Below are positions 12,998 through 22,108 of a DNA stretch of 31,869 nt, in pieces. The position numbers were made by a program, and so were the translations under genes. The notes beneath the pieces were generated by a model that saw nothing but the letters and a program-made list of their open reading frames with translations, searched no databases and had not been told where the DNA came from. Source of the stretch: an uncultured Solimonas sp. (GTDB lineage Bacteria; Pseudomonadota; Gammaproteobacteria; Nevskiales; Nevskiaceae). Numbering within the stretch: position 1 is the first letter of the stretch; each line of letters begins with the position of its first letter. The stretch covers positions 1 to 31,869 of the forward strand of contig CAMLDZ010000030.1 in NCBI GenBank assembly GCA_946478985.1, given 5' to 3'.

Positions 12998-14677
12998 ATG
13001 AAACTCGCGTCGATGCTTTCTAAGTCGATGGTTGCAAACGTGGCGATCCTGGGAGCCGCCGCCTTTGCGACCACTGCCTCTGCTTATACACCTGGCTGGT
13101 ATTTCGAACTCGGCGGCTTCTACAGCGAGACCGCAGATTCCGAGGGCGCCACCTATCAGCCTGCCGTTCCGGGCAATGCCGGCGGCAACAACTGCCTGTT
13201 GGGCGATCTGCTCGGCCTGGGCAGCCTGCTCGACAACCTGGGCGCGACGGGTCCGCGTGGCTGCGTTCTCGCCCTGCTCGGTCCGGGCACCGACCCTACC
13301 GCTGGTGCACCGGCTGTCGAGCTCGGCACCAAGATCACCTACAAGGGCGGCATCGGCGGTAGCGGCAGCATCGGCTACATGTTCGAAGGCGGCTTTCGTC
13401 CGGAACTGAGCTTTTCGTACACCGAAGCCGACTGGGACACGGTCACCTTCAACAACGGCGGCGTCATCTCGCAGCCGTTCTCGGCCGAGAACAGCAAGCT
13501 GCAGGCGATGCGCGGCATGGTCAACGCCTGGTATGACATCGATTTCGGCGCTCCGGTCATCCCCTATCTGGGTGGCGGCGTCGGCTACCAGCAGACCAAG
13601 ATCAGCGGCAATGGCAGCGACGATGATGGCGGCATGGCCTATCAGCTGGGTGCCGGCGTCGGCTTCCTGCTCAACAGCCGCACGACGCTGTCGCTCGACT
13701 ACCGCTTCGTCAACGCTGACGACCCCGAATACAAGACCAGTGACGGCGGCAAGCTGACCACCGAGTACCAGTCTCACAACGTCGGCCTGAGCCTGCGCTA
13801 CGCCTTCGGCGCCAACGAGCGCGACAGCGACGGTGACGGCGTGCCGGATCGCCTCGACAAGTGCCCGGGCACACCGCCTGGCGTCGCCGTCTACTCGGAC
13901 GGCTGCCCGGTCGACGTCGACGGCGATGGCGTGCCCGACTACCTCGACAAGTGCCCGAACACGCCCAAGGGCGTGCAGGTCGACTCCGGCGGCTGCCCGC
14001 TCGACAGCGATGGCGACGGCGTGCCCGACTACCTCGACAAGTGCCCGGGTACACCCAAGGGCACGCGCGTCGGCGCCGACGGCTGCTCGACGCTCGACAG
14101 CGACGGCGACGGCATCCCGGATGACCTCGACAAGTGCCCGGCCACGCCGGCCGGCGTTGCGGTGGGTCCGGACGGCTGCCCGCTCGATAGCGACGGCGAC
14201 GGCGTGCCGGATTACCTCGACGAGTGCCCGCACTCGCCGCCGGGCGCCAAGGTGCTGCCGAATGGCTGCGCGCTGACCGGCGACTGCCGCAAGCCGCGTC
14301 CGGGTGAGCAGGTTGATGCCAACGGCTGCGCGGTCGACAAGAACTTCATCCTCAAGGGCGTCAAGTTCGAGTTCGACTCCGATCGCCTGACGGAAGAAGC
14401 CAAGCGCATCCTGGTGCAGGTGGCGCAGACGCTGCAGGCTTACCCGAACGTCAATGTCGAAGTCGAAGGCCACACCGACTCGATCGGTTCGGATGCCTAC
14501 AACCTCGGCCTGTCGGAGCGCCGCTCGATCTCGGTCAAGAAGTTCCTGAGCGAACAGGGCGTGATCGGCAAGCGGATGACGCCGGTGGGCTACGGCAAGA
14601 CCCGTCCGATCGACTCCAACGAGACCGAAGTCGGCCGCGAGAACAACCGCCGCGTCGAACTGCACGTCCTTGAGTGA
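12998..14677 (+). CDS. OmpA-family outer membrane protein with TSP3 repeats
   Basis: The protein has 559 residues. A signal peptide is cleaved near Ala29 (TTASA|Y). An N-terminal beta-barrel domain (about 30-270) follows, with strands such as WYFELGGFY and MAYQLGAGVGFLL. Within it is an unusual insertion of about 50 residues (after PAVPGNAGGN) rich in Gly/Leu with two Cys. Five thrombospondin type 3-like repeats follow (about 276-427), each with DSDGDGVPD or a close variant and a CP...GC pair, expected to bind calcium. The C-terminal OmpA domain (about 445-559) has VEVEGHTDSIGS and ends with NNRRVEL, for peptidoglycan binding. It probably links the outer membrane to the cell wall, like OprF/OmpA. 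It is monocistronic, with its own promoter and terminator. Confidence 0.9.
   Translation: MKLASMLSKSMVANVAILGAAAFATTASAYTPGWYFELGGFYSETADSEGATYQPAVPGNAGGNNCLLGDLLGLGSLLDNLGATGPRGCVLALLGPGTDPTAGAPAVELGTKITYKGGIGGSGSIGYMFEGGFRPELSFSYTEADWDTVTFNNGGVISQPFSAENSKLQAMRGMVNAWYDIDFGAPVIPYLGGGVGYQQTKISGNGSDDDGGMAYQLGAGVGFLLNSRTTLSLDYRFVNADDPEYKTSDGGKLTTEYQSHNVGLSLRYAFGANERDSDGDGVPDRLDKCPGTPPGVAVYSDGCPVDVDGDGVPDYLDKCPNTPKGVQVDSGGCPLDSDGDGVPDYLDKCPGTPKGTRVGADGCSTLDSDGDGIPDDLDKCPATPAGVAVGPDGCPLDSDGDGVPDYLDECPHSPPGAKVLPNGCALTGDCRKPRPGEQVDANGCAVDKNFILKGVKFEFDSDRLTEEAKRILVQVAQTLQAYPNVNVEVEGHTDSIGSDAYNLGLSERRSISVKKFLSEQGVIGKRMTPVGYGKTRPIDSNETEVGRENNRRVELHVLE
13823..14278 (+). repeat. Five tandem TSP3 (DxDxDG) coding repeats
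   Basis: The repeats are about 90 bp each and encode a DSDGDGVPDxLDKCPxTPxG unit. The DNA copies are similar enough (gacggcgtgcccgactacct recurs nearly unchanged) to allow copy-number change by recombination or slippage. Confidence 0.85.
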
Positions 14678-14698
14678 TCGGGGTACTTGGCTAATCAG

Positions 14699-14723
14699 AG
14701 CCCCGCTTCGGCGGGGCTTTTTT
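14699..14723 (+). terminator. Rho-independent terminator after OmpA-family gene
   Basis: AGCCCCGC pairs with GCGGGGCT around a TTCG tetraloop and is followed by six T. It starts 22 bp after the stop codon. Confidence 0.95.
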
Positions 14724-14830
14724 GTGCTGTCGACCGGCATGCGTGCCGGGTTCAGTACTCTTGTCGCGTCTGCGTGCCATCGGAGCTGTCGACAAGGCCG
14801 TGCACAAACTGCGAGACATGCAAAAGCACA

Positions 14831-14862
14831 AAAAGGCCGGGCTCTTTCGAGCCCGGCCTTTT
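14831..14862 (-). terminator. Terminator of the ETF operon
   Basis: A perfect 14-bp stem (14831-14844 with 14849-14862) with a 4-base loop has T on both sides, so it can act in either direction. It lies 31 bp beyond the etfA stop. Between it and the preceding terminator (14724-14830) only a short CCGGCA/TGCCGG hairpin (14734-14749) is seen. Confidence 0.93.
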
Positions 14863-14892
14863 ATTCCTACGGGAACAGCAGCAGCTTTAGCT

Positions 14893-15825
14893 TTACAGCT
14901 TGCCCTGCAATTCCGGCACGACCGTGAACAGATCGCCGACCAGGCCGATGTCGGCCACTTCGAAGATCGGCGCCTCGGCATCCTTGTTGATGGCAACGAT
15001 GGTGCGCGCGTCCTTGATGCCAGCCAGATGCTGGATCGCGCCCGAGATGCCGACGGCGAAGTACAGCTCCGGCGCGATGATCTTGCCGGTCTGGCCGACC
15101 TGCAGATCATTCGGCACATAACCCGAGTCGACGGCAGCGCGCGAGGCACCGACGGCGGCGCCGATCTTGTCGGCGAAGTCGTAGATGACCTTGAAGTTAT
15201 CGCTCGAACCCAGCGCACGACCGCCGGAGACCACCTTGCTGGCCGCCTGCAGGTCCGGGCGCTCGCTCTTCTGCGCTTCCAGCTTGACGAAGCGGGTGTG
15301 CGAGGGCAGCGCGGCCGAGGTGCTGGCCGCTTCGATGGCAGCCGAGCCACCCTCGCCGACCGCGGTGAACGAGGCCAGACGAACCGTGGCGACGACGGCG
15401 CCTTCCGGCGCATCGACCGTGGTGATCGCGTTGCCGGCGTAAATCGGACGATCGAAGCTGGTCGCGCTGTGCACGGCCATGATGTCGCTGATCTGCTGCA
15501 CGTCGAGCTTGGCAGCGACGCGCGGCGCCAGATCCTTGCCGAAGGCCGTGCCCGGGAACAGCACATGGCTGTAGCCGGCCGCCAGTTCCGCAACCTGCGG
15601 CGCGTAAGTGGCGGCGAGGATCTGCGCGTTTTCGGCGCGCTCGACCTTCAGCACCTTGGTGACGCCGTCCAGCTTGGCAGCGCCTTCGGCGGCGGCACCG
15701 ACATCGGCGCCCAGCAGCGCAACGACCACTTCACCACCGATCGCCTTGGCAGCAGCGACGACCTTGGCAACGCCGGAGTTCAGCTTGCCGTCGGCGATTT
15801 CGCCGATTACGAGAATTTTGCTCAT
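14893..15825 (-). CDS. etfA: Electron transfer flavoprotein alpha subunit
   Basis: This 310-residue subunit of the heterodimeric ETF collects electrons from acyl-CoA and other dehydrogenases and passes them to ETF-quinone oxidoreductase. The N-terminus [15 protein letters not shown] is typical. The C-terminal FAD-binding domain has [33 protein letters not shown] and GAIQHLAGI, with [18 protein letters not shown] near the end. The length matches the family. It lies 20 bp downstream of etfB, in the order ETF-QO, etfB, etfA, and ends at a strong terminator. Confidence 0.96.
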   Translation of the reverse strand: MSKILVIGEIADGKLNSGVAKVVAAAKAIGGEVVVALLGADVGAAAEGAAKLDGVTKVLKVERAENAQILAATYAPQVAELAAGYSHVLFPGTAFGKDLAPRVAAKLDVQQISDIMAVHSATSFDRPIYAGNAITTVDAPEGAVVATVRLASFTAVGEGGSAAIEAASTSAALPSHTRFVKLEAQKSERPDLQAASKVVSGGRALGSSDNFKVIYDFADKIGAAVGASRAAVDSGYVPNDLQVGQTGKIIAPELYFAVGISGAIQHLAGIKDARTIVAINKDAEAPIFEVADIGLVGDLFTVVPELQGKL

Positions 15826-15845
15826 CTTGTCTTGTCCCGATTCGT

Positions 15846-16592
15846 TCAGACCAGGCCCTTGGCCTTGAGGGCGGTGACCAGTTCGTCGACCGTCTTCACC
15901 ATCACACCCTTGCTGCGGCTCGGCGGCGTGCGGGTCTTGGTGACCTTGAAGCCCTTGCCGGCGGCAACGCCCAGGTCAGCGAAGCTGGTGGTATCCAGCG
16001 GCTTCTTCTTGGCCTTCATGATGTCCGGCAGCTTCAGATAGCGCGGCTCGTTGAGGCGCAGATCGGTCGTCACGACCGCCGGCAGGTCCACTTCCAGCGT
16101 TTCCAGGCCGGCGTCGACTTCACGCGTCACGACGGCCTTGTCGCCGTCGATCTCGATCTTCGAGGCAAACGTCGCCTGGGCGATGTCGAGCAGGCCGGCG
16201 ACCAGCTGGCCGGTCTGGTTGGAATCGTCGTCGATGGCCTGCTTGCCGGCCAGGAACAGCTTGGCGTCTTCCTTCTTCAGCACGGCGGCGAACGCCTTGG
16301 CGGCGGTCAGCGGCTGCACTTCACCGGTTTCCTTGATCAGGATCGCGCGATCGGCGCCGAAGGCGAGCGCGGTGCGCAGCGTCTCTTCGTTCTTCTCGCT
16401 GCCGATCGACACCGCGACGATTTCGGTGATCTTGCCCTTTTCCTTCAGGCGCACCGCTTCTTCCATCGCGATTTCGTCGAACGGGTTCATCGAATGCTTG
16501 ACGCCCTCCGTGACCACGCCGGAGCCATCCGGCTTCACCTGAATCCGCACGTTGTAGTCGACCACGCGTTTGACGCTGACTAAGGCTTTCAT
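15846..16592 (-). CDS. etfB: Electron transfer flavoprotein beta subunit
   Basis: This 248-residue partner of etfA carries AMP and helps bind FAD. Family signatures are [17 protein letters not shown] at the start, [17 protein letters not shown], and [17 protein letters not shown] (the segment that contacts AMP). The C-terminal arm wraps the alpha subunit. The length is normal. It is transcribed after ETF-QO with a 73-bp gap and immediately before etfA. The dimer is cytoplasmic and feeds the respiratory chain through the adjacent ETF-QO. Confidence 0.96.
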   Translation of the reverse strand: MKALVSVKRVVDYNVRIQVKPDGSGVVTEGVKHSMNPFDEIAMEEAVRLKEKGKITEIVAVSIGSEKNEETLRTALAFGADRAILIKETGEVQPLTAAKAFAAVLKKEDAKLFLAGKQAIDDDSNQTGQLVAGLLDIAQATFASKIEIDGDKAVVTREVDAGLETLEVDLPAVVTTDLRLNEPRYLKLPDIMKAKKKPLDTTSFADLGVAAGKGFKVTKTRTPPSRSKGVMVKTVDELVTALKAKGLV

Positions 16593-16665
16593 TTGATTTT
16601 CCTAGCTCAATCTACCGACAAATAATTCGAGCGGTGCCGGCGCACAGACGCGTGCCGGCGATCCC

Positions 16666-18327
16666 TCACATGTTGGCGTAGTTCGGGCCGCCGCTGCCTT
16701 CCGGCGCCACCCAATTGATGTTCTGTGCTGGATCCTTGATGTCGCAGGTCTTGCAGTGAACACAGTTCTGCGCATTGATCTGGAAGCGCTTGGCGTCGCC
16801 CTCGCCAATCACCTCGTAGACACCGGCCGGACAGTAACGCTGCGCCGGCTCGTCGTACAGCGGCAGATTCTTCGCGATCGGAATGCTCGGGTCCTTCAGC
16901 TGCAGATGGACCGGCTGGTCTTCCTCGTGGTTGGTGCTCGACAGGAACACCGACGACAACTTGTCGAAGCTCAGCTTGCCGTCCGGCTTCGGATAGGCGA
17001 TGCGCTGCGATTCCGATGCAAGCTTCAGCGATTCGTGATCCTTCTTGAGATCATGCAGCGTCCACGGCAGCTTGCCGCCGAACCAGTTCTGCTCGATGTA
17101 GTTGTAGGCGCCGCCGAACAGCGCGCCCCACTTGTGCAGCGCCGCACCGAAGTTGCGGCTGCCGTACAGCTCCTGGTGCAGCCAGCTGGCCTTGAAGTTG
17201 GCCGTGTAATTGTCGAGCACATCGCCGCCCTGGCCGCCGGCAGCGAGCTTTTCGACGATGGACTCGCCGGCCAGCATGCCGGACTTCATCGCCGTGTGGC
17301 TGCCCTTGATCTTGGCGAAGTTGAGCATGCCGGCGTCGTCGCCGATCAGTGCGCCGCCGGGGAACACCAGCTTCGGCAGCGCATTGAGGCCGCCCTTGAC
17401 GATCGCGCGCGCGCCGTAGCTGGTGCGCGTGCCGCCTTCCAGGTACTTGGCGATCACCGGGTGGTGCTTGAAGCGCTGGAACTCGTCGAACGGCGACAGG
17501 AACGGGTTCGAGTACGACAGGTCGACGATCAGGCCGACCAGCACCTGATTGTTCTCGAAGTGATAGAGGAACGAGCCACCGGTGTTGGCGGTGTCGAGCA
17601 CCGACAGCGGCCAGCCGGCGCCGTGCACGACCAGACCGGCTTCATGCTTGGCCGGATCGATCGTCCAGACTTCCTTGATGCCGATCGCGTAATGCTGGGG
17701 ATCGGCGTCCTTGGCGAGCTCGTAGCGCTCGATCAGGCGCTTGCCGATGTGGCCGCGGCAGCCTTCCGCGAACAGCGTGTACTTGCCTCGCAGCTCCATG
17801 CCGGGCGTGTAGTCCGGCTTGTGCTCGCCCTTGTGGTTGACGCCCAGATCGCCGACGACGATGCCGCGGACCACGCCGTCCTCGATGATCGCGTCCTGGG
17901 CGGCGAAGCCCGGATAGATCTCCACGCCCAGGCCTTCCGCCTGCTGTGCCAGCCAGCGGCACAGGTTGCCGAGCGAGATGATGTAGTTGCCCTCGTTGTG
18001 CATCGTCGCCGGGACGAACAGATTGGGCAGCTTGACCGACGAGGTCTGGCTCAGGAAGAAGTAGATGTCGTCGCGCTTGACCTCGACATTGAGCGGTGCA
18101 CCCAGCTCCTTGAAGTCTGGAAACAGCTCCTTGAGCGCGCGCGGCTCGAACACCGCGCCGGACAGAATGTGCGCTCCGACTTCGGAGCCCTTCTCCACCA
18201 CGCAGACGCTGATTTCCTGATTGGCTTCAGCGGCTTTCTGCTTGATGCGGATGGCCGCCGCGAGGCCCGACGGGCCCGCGCCGACAACCACCACGTCATA
18301 TTCCATTACATCGCGTTCAACGGACAT
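16666..18327 (-). CDS. etfD: Electron transfer flavoprotein-ubiquinone oxidoreductase
   Basis: This 553-residue membrane-associated flavoprotein moves electrons from ETF to ubiquinone. The N-terminal FAD-binding motif is VVVVGAGPSGLAAAIRIKQ. A middle hydrophobic and quinone-binding part includes GGSFLYHFENNQVLVGLIVD. The C-terminus has the 4Fe-4S ligands: CPAGVYE plus NCVHCKTCDIKDP, four Cys in all. The length matches bacterial and mitochondrial ETF-QO. The start could be 18327 or the internal Met seven codons on (MEYDVVV). It heads a three-gene unit with etfB and etfA, preceded by a TATAAT -10 box. Confidence 0.95.
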   Translation of the reverse strand: MSVERDVMEYDVVVVGAGPSGLAAAIRIKQKAAEANQEISVCVVEKGSEVGAHILSGAVFEPRALKELFPDFKELGAPLNVEVKRDDIYFFLSQTSSVKLPNLFVPATMHNEGNYIISLGNLCRWLAQQAEGLGVEIYPGFAAQDAIIEDGVVRGIVVGDLGVNHKGEHKPDYTPGMELRGKYTLFAEGCRGHIGKRLIERYELAKDADPQHYAIGIKEVWTIDPAKHEAGLVVHGAGWPLSVLDTANTGGSFLYHFENNQVLVGLIVDLSYSNPFLSPFDEFQRFKHHPVIAKYLEGGTRTSYGARAIVKGGLNALPKLVFPGGALIGDDAGMLNFAKIKGSHTAMKSGMLAGESIVEKLAAGGQGGDVLDNYTANFKASWLHQELYGSRNFGAALHKWGALFGGAYNYIEQNWFGGKLPWTLHDLKKDHESLKLASESQRIAYPKPDGKLSFDKLSSVFLSSTNHEEDQPVHLQLKDPSIPIAKNLPLYDEPAQRYCPAGVYEVIGEGDAKRFQINAQNCVHCKTCDIKDPAQNINWVAPEGSGGPNYANM

Positions 18328-18389
18328 TCGCTCGGGTTCCTGGCTGTCTGGACGGGGTCGCGGCGCGGACGGGCTTGGTCAAGTCCAGC

Positions 18390-18395
18390 ATTATA
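18390..18395 (-). promoter_or_regulatory. Consensus -10 box for the ETF operon
   Basis: A perfect TATAAT on the minus strand lies 63 bp upstream of the ETF-QO start, in a 111-bp gap after pgpA. No good -35 is seen at 17 bp (CTACAA), so an activator may be needed. Confidence 0.55.
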
Positions 18396-18438
18396 GTATG
18401 CAACCATAATTGTTGTAGGGCCGCAGCGCCGCCGGCCC

Positions 18439-18984
18439 TCACAGCGGCAGCCACTCGCGGCGCAGCAGCACGAGCACCGCTGCCGCCGCCAGGCCCGCCG
18501 CGGCATCGTCCAGCATGATCCCGAAACCGCCGTGTACGCGGCGATCCAGCGCCCGGATCGGCCAGGGCTTGACGATGTCGAACAGGCGGAACAGGGCGAA
18601 CGCCAGCAGCATGCCGGCAGCCCAGCGCAAAGCATCGGCCGGCGGCATCATCATCAGCGGCGCCGCAGCCACCAGATAGCCGACGATTTCGTCGAAGACG
18701 ATGCCGCCATGGTCGTGCACGCCCAGCAGGCGTGCACTCTCGCCACAGATCCAGCAACCGGCAACGAACAGCAGCGCCGTCGCCGCCGCATACAAGGGCC
18801 AGGGTACCCACGACAGCGCCAGAAACAGCAGCACGCCGACCACGGTACCGAAGGTGCCGGGCGCGCGCGGCGCCAAACCGGCGCCGAAACCAAAGGCCAG
18901 CAGGTGCTCCGGCGTGGTGAGGATCAGGCGCGCCGGCGGCTCGGGAGTCGCAGGCCTGGAGGTGGCGGTGGAGTCAGCAGTCAT
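18439..18984 (-). CDS. pgpA: Phosphatidylglycerophosphatase A
   Basis: This 181-residue membrane enzyme dephosphorylates phosphatidylglycerol phosphate in phospholipid synthesis. The family motifs are in order: FGAGLAPRAPGTFGTVVG, then HDHGGIVFDEIVGYLVA, FRLFDIVKPWPIRALD and GGFGIMLDDAAAGLAA, whose acidic residues bind metal. Three or four hydrophobic helices lie between them. Its ATG overlaps the stop of thiL (ATGA), so it is the last gene of the tightly packed rib-nusB-thiL run, as is common in proteobacteria. It carries a Pro/Thr-rich N-terminal extension of about 20 residues. Confidence 0.95.
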   Translation of the reverse strand: MTADSTATSRPATPEPPARLILTTPEHLLAFGFGAGLAPRAPGTFGTVVGVLLFLALSWVPWPLYAAATALLFVAGCWICGESARLLGVHDHGGIVFDEIVGYLVAAAPLMMMPPADALRWAAGMLLAFALFRLFDIVKPWPIRALDRRVHGGFGIMLDDAAAGLAAAAVLVLLRREWLPL

Positions 18985-19937
18985 CAGAAGTGGCGATAGG
19001 CTTCGAAAGCGGCGGTGGATATGAGCAGACCGTTGGCGTCAACCAAGCGCAGTCCCGGCTCTGCAGAGATCTGGCCGACCGGCGTCAGCGGCACCATGCC
19101 GCACGCCGCCTGAGCGGCGGCCAAACGATCGGCCGGGATGCAAAGACATAGCTCGTAATCGTCGCCGCCGGCGAGCTGCAGCGCCAGACCCGCATCCGCC
19201 GTCGCGGTGCGCCGGAACGCCGGCGACTGCGGCAATCGCCGGACTTCGATATCGGCGCCAACGCCGCTGGCATCGAGAACGTGGCCCAGATCGCCGAGCA
19301 GGCCGTCTGAGAGGTCGATGCCGGCGCTGGCGATACCGCGCAGCGCAAGCCCGGCCGCCAGCCGCGGCGTCGGGCGGTCGAGGCGATCGCGCAGGAAGCT
19401 CGCGTCGGTGTCGTCGGCAGCAGTCCCGAGGCGCAGCCCGAGCGCAGCATCGCCGAGCGTGCCGGTGACGCAAACCAGGTCACCTGGCCGCGCGCCGCCA
19501 CGCCGCAGCGCCGCGCCGGCAGGCAGATGGCCGATCACGCTGATCGTCAGCGACAGCGCGCCGCGCGTTGTGTCGCCGCCGATCAGGGCGATGCCGTACG
19601 TGCGTGCGCAAGCACCGAGTCCGGCAGAGAACGCCTCCAGCCAGTGCTCGTCGGCCTGCGGCAGGCTCAGCGCCAGCGTGAACGCCAGCGGCGCGGCCCC
19701 CATCGCGGCGAGATCGGAAAGATTGACCGCCAGAGCCTTCCAGCCGATATCGGAGGGCGCGGTATCGAGTGGAAAATGGCGACCGGCGATCAGCGTGTCG
19801 GTGCTGATCGCCAGCTGGGCGCCGGCCGGCGGCTCGAGCAGCGCGCAATCGTCGCCGATCCCGAGCGCGACGCCGTCGCCGACCGCCGTCAGGCCATCGA
19901 AATAGCGGCGAATGAGCGCGAACTCATTCATGGCCAT
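18984..19937 (-). CDS. thiL: Thiamine-monophosphate kinase
   Basis: This 317-residue enzyme makes thiamine diphosphate from thiamine monophosphate and ATP. The N-terminus MAMNEFALIRRYFD and the GIGDDCALL motif (metal and nucleotide) are typical. Further family blocks are STDTLIAGRHFP, KALAVNLSDLAAMGA, LIGGDTTRG, SAGIDLSDGLLGDLGH and GGDDYELC. The start at 19937 is chosen because it begins 10 bp after the nusB stop and matches the family start; a Met two codons later is equally possible. The longer upstream frame lies over nusB and is not used. The end overlaps pgpA by three bases. Confidence 0.95.
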   Translation of the reverse strand: MAMNEFALIRRYFDGLTAVGDGVALGIGDDCALLEPPAGAQLAISTDTLIAGRHFPLDTAPSDIGWKALAVNLSDLAAMGAAPLAFTLALSLPQADEHWLEAFSAGLGACARTYGIALIGGDTTRGALSLTISVIGHLPAGAALRRGGARPGDLVCVTGTLGDAALGLRLGTAADDTDASFLRDRLDRPTPRLAAGLALRGIASAGIDLSDGLLGDLGHVLDASGVGADIEVRRLPQSPAFRRTATADAGLALQLAGGDDYELCLCIPADRLAAAQAACGMVPLTPVGQISAEPGLRLVDANGLLISTAAFEAYRHF

Positions 19938-19947
19938 CAGCAGCCGC

Positions 19948-20406
19948 TCACAGCCCGGCACGGACCTCGTCGCGACGGACCTTCTGCGCGAGCTTGTCGA
20001 GCACGCCGTTGACGAACTTGTAGCCGTCCTCGGCGCCGAACATCTTGGCCAGGTTGACCGACTCGTTGACGACGACCTTCCACGGCACGTCGGGGCGGTA
20101 GTGAACCTCGTAGGCACCGACCAGCAGGATCGCGTGCTCGACCGGATCGAGCTGCGCGAGCGGCCGGTCCAGATGCGGAACGATCGCCAGCGTCAGTTCG
20201 GGCGCATGTTCCATCACCCCATGCAGCAGTTCATCGAAGTAGGCCGGGTCGGCGCGGCCCAGACCTTCCTCCTGCTCGCGGAACTGCTTGAGCAGCGTCT
20301 CCGGCGGCGTCTCGTTGAGCAGCCACTGGTACAGCGCCTGCACCGTCAGGCGGCGCGCCAGGCCGCGGCGGCTGGCTGGATTGTTGCCGAGGTCGGATCC
20401 GCTCAC
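19948..20406 (-). CDS. nusB: Transcription antitermination factor NusB
   Basis: This 152-residue all-helical RNA-binding protein joins NusE to bind boxA in rRNA leaders. Visible family blocks are SRRGLARRLTVQALYQWLLNE, QLDPVEHAILLVGAYE, PWKVVVNESVNLAKMFGAEDGYKFVNGVLDKLA (read as separate helices) and a basic C-terminus. The GTG start at 20406 overlaps the ribH stop (GTGA) and gives the normal length; the longer upstream frame lies over ribH. The order ribH-nusB-thiL is conserved in many gammaproteobacteria. Confidence 0.95.
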   Translation of the reverse strand: MSGSDLGNNPASRRGLARRLTVQALYQWLLNETPPETLLKQFREQEEGLGRADPAYFDELLHGVMEHAPELTLAIVPHLDRPLAQLDPVEHAILLVGAYEVHYRPDVPWKVVVNESVNLAKMFGAEDGYKFVNGVLDKLAQKVRRDEVRAGL

Positions 20407-20960
20407 AGCCACTCCTTGCGCAGACGCAGCATTTCGAGCATCGCCGCAGCGGCTTCGTAGCCCTTGTTGGCGGAGCCCGGCCCAGCCCGGTCGACAGCCT
20501 GCTGCACCGTGTTGACGGTCAGCACGCCGAAGCCCAGCGGCTTGCCGGTGGCCAGTTGCACGTCGATCAGCCCGCGCGAGCATTCGCCGGCAACGTAGTC
20601 GAAATGCGGCGTGTCACCGCGGATCACCGCGCCGAGCGCCACCGCACCGTCGAAACGCGGACCATCGAGCACGATGCGGCAGGCCAGCGGCACCTCGTAG
20701 GCACCGGGCGCGCGGATCAGCTCGATGTTCTTGTCGGCGACGCCCCAGTCTTTCAGGCAGGCGCGCGCACCGTCGAGCAGGCGATCGACGATGTCGACGT
20801 TCCAGCGCGTGACGATCAGCGCGATGCGCGCCTTGCCGAACTCGCCGGGTTTCGGCGACGGCGGGGCGATGTAGCCGCCCTTGGCGTCGACCGAGGCCTG
20901 CGCAGCGGCAGCGGCCCGCTTGGCGGTCTTCTTCACGGCAGTCTTCTTGGAGCTGGCCAT
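20403..20960 (-). CDS. ribH: 6,7-dimethyl-8-ribityllumazine synthase
   Basis: This 185-residue lumazine synthase makes the riboflavin precursor from the pyrimidine product of RibD and 3,4-dihydroxy-2-butanone phosphate. Core motifs are IALIVTRWNVDIVDRLLDGA, RAPGAYEVPLACRI, GAVIRGDTPHFDYV and GFGVLTVNTVQQAVDRAG, which include the expected catalytic His. The protein has an extra N-terminal tail of about 40 residues, rich in Lys and Ala (SSKKTAVKKTAKRAAAAAQA), compared with enzymes of about 156 residues. The ATG at 20960 shares one base with the ribB stop (TGATG), indicating coupled translation. Confidence 0.95.
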   Translation of the reverse strand: MASSKKTAVKKTAKRAAAAAQASVDAKGGYIAPPSPKPGEFGKARIALIVTRWNVDIVDRLLDGARACLKDWGVADKNIELIRAPGAYEVPLACRIVLDGPRFDGAVALGAVIRGDTPHFDYVAGECSRGLIDVQLATGKPLGFGVLTVNTVQQAVDRAGPGSANKGYEAAAAMLEMLRLRKEWL

Positions 20961-22108
20961 CAATCGCAGGCCACGTATTCAGTCACTTCGAGGCCGAAGC
21001 CGGAGATGCCCTGCATGCGCTTGGGCGCCGACAGCACGCGCATCTTGCGCACCCCCAGATCGGAGAGAATCTGTGCGCCGATGCCATAGGTACGCAGCAT
21101 CGGCTTGGGGTCGTGCGGAAACTCCTCGCCTTCCTTGTTCAGGGAGACGATCTGCTGCACCAGCTCGCGCGGCGACTCCGGCTTGCGCAGCAGCACGACC
21201 ACACCGTGGCCCTCCTCGGCGACACGCTTGAGCGCGCGCCGCAGCGGCCAGCCGAACTTTTCATGCTCGACACCCATCACGTCGGCCAGCATGTTGCGCA
21301 GGTGCACGCGCACCAGCGTCGGCTTGGCCGGGTCTATCGCGCCCTTGACCATGGCGATGTGCACGGTGTTGTCGACGGTGTCCTGATAGGTCACCAGACG
21401 GAACTCGCCGAATTCGGTGCTGACATGCGTTTCGGCGACGCGCTCGACGGTGTGCTCGTTGTCGAGACGGTAACGGATCAGGTCGGCGATCGTGCCCAGC
21501 TTGATGTCGTGCTCGCGTGCGAACTTCTCCAGGTCCGGGCGGCGGGCCATCGTGCCGTCCTCGTTGAGGATCTCGACGATCACCGATGCCGGTTCCAGGC
21601 CCGCGAGGCGCGCCAAGTCGCAACCCGCTTCGGTATGTCCGGCGCGCGTCAGCACGCCGCCGGCCTGCGCCATCAGCGGGAAGATATGGCCCGGCTGTAC
21701 GAGGTCTTCCGGTCGCGCGTCCTTCTTCACCGCGGTACGTACCGTGTGCGCGCGGTCGAACGCCGAGATGCCGGTCGTCACGCCTTGCGCCGCTTCGATC
21801 GACACCGTGAAGGCAGTCTTATGGCTTTCCTCGTTCTTCGACACCATCTGCGGCAGACGCAGCTGGCGGCAGCGATCCGGCGTCAGCGTCAGACAGATCA
21901 GGCCGCGGCCGTAGCGCGCCATGAAATTGATGTCTTCCGGCCGCACCCGCTCGGCGGCCATCAGGATGTCGCCTTCGTTCTCGCGGCCTTCGTCGTCCAT
22001 CAGGATCACCATCTTGCCGGCCTTGAAGTCGGCGATGATGTCCTCGATCGGATCGAGCTTGCCGGAGCGAGCGGCGTCGATGTTGGCGATCTTTTGCGTC
22101 GTGCTCAT
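20960..22108 (-). CDS. ribBA: DHBP synthase fused to a degenerate GTP cyclohydrolase II domain
   Basis: The protein has 382 residues. The N-terminal RibB domain (about 18-215) is intact: [10 protein letters not shown] (38-47), [11 protein letters not shown], and [13 protein letters not shown] (158-170). It makes 3,4-dihydroxy-2-butanone 4-phosphate from ribulose 5-phosphate. The C-terminal RibA-like domain has lost its zinc site: where active enzymes have VRVHSEC and CDCG, this one has VRVHLRN (266-272) and HEK (282-284). The GRGIGL-type motif is also absent, while [12 protein letters not shown] (341-352) remains. It therefore belongs to the 'RibBX' class, with GTP cyclohydrolase II activity probably lost. 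The start overlaps the ribE stop by four bases (ATGA). Confidence 0.94.
   Translation of the reverse strand: MSTTQKIANIDAARSGKLDPIEDIIADFKAGKMVILMDDEGRENEGDILMAAERVRPEDINFMARYGRGLICLTLTPDRCRQLRLPQMVSKNEESHKTAFTVSIEAAQGVTTGISAFDRAHTVRTAVKKDARPEDLVQPGHIFPLMAQAGGVLTRAGHTEAGCDLARLAGLEPASVIVEILNEDGTMARRPDLEKFAREHDIKLGTIADLIRYRLDNEHTVERVAETHVSTEFGEFRLVTYQDTVDNTVHIAMVKGAIDPAKPTLVRVHLRNMLADVMGVEHEKFGWPLRRALKRVAEEGHGVVVLLRKPESPRELVQQIVSLNKEGEEFPHDPKPMLRTYGIGAQILSDLGVRKMRVLSAPKRMQGISGFGLEVTEYVACD

Noticed and set aside
12995..14740. Long minus-strand open frame (581 codons) opposite the OmpA-family gene
   Set aside because: It mirrors the tandem repeats of the real gene and is Val/Ala/Arg-rich without any family motif, a GC-rich antisense artefact.
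16756..18396. Plus-strand open frame of 546 codons opposite ETF-QO
   Set aside because: It is antisense to a clear ETF-QO gene and has no recognisable domain.
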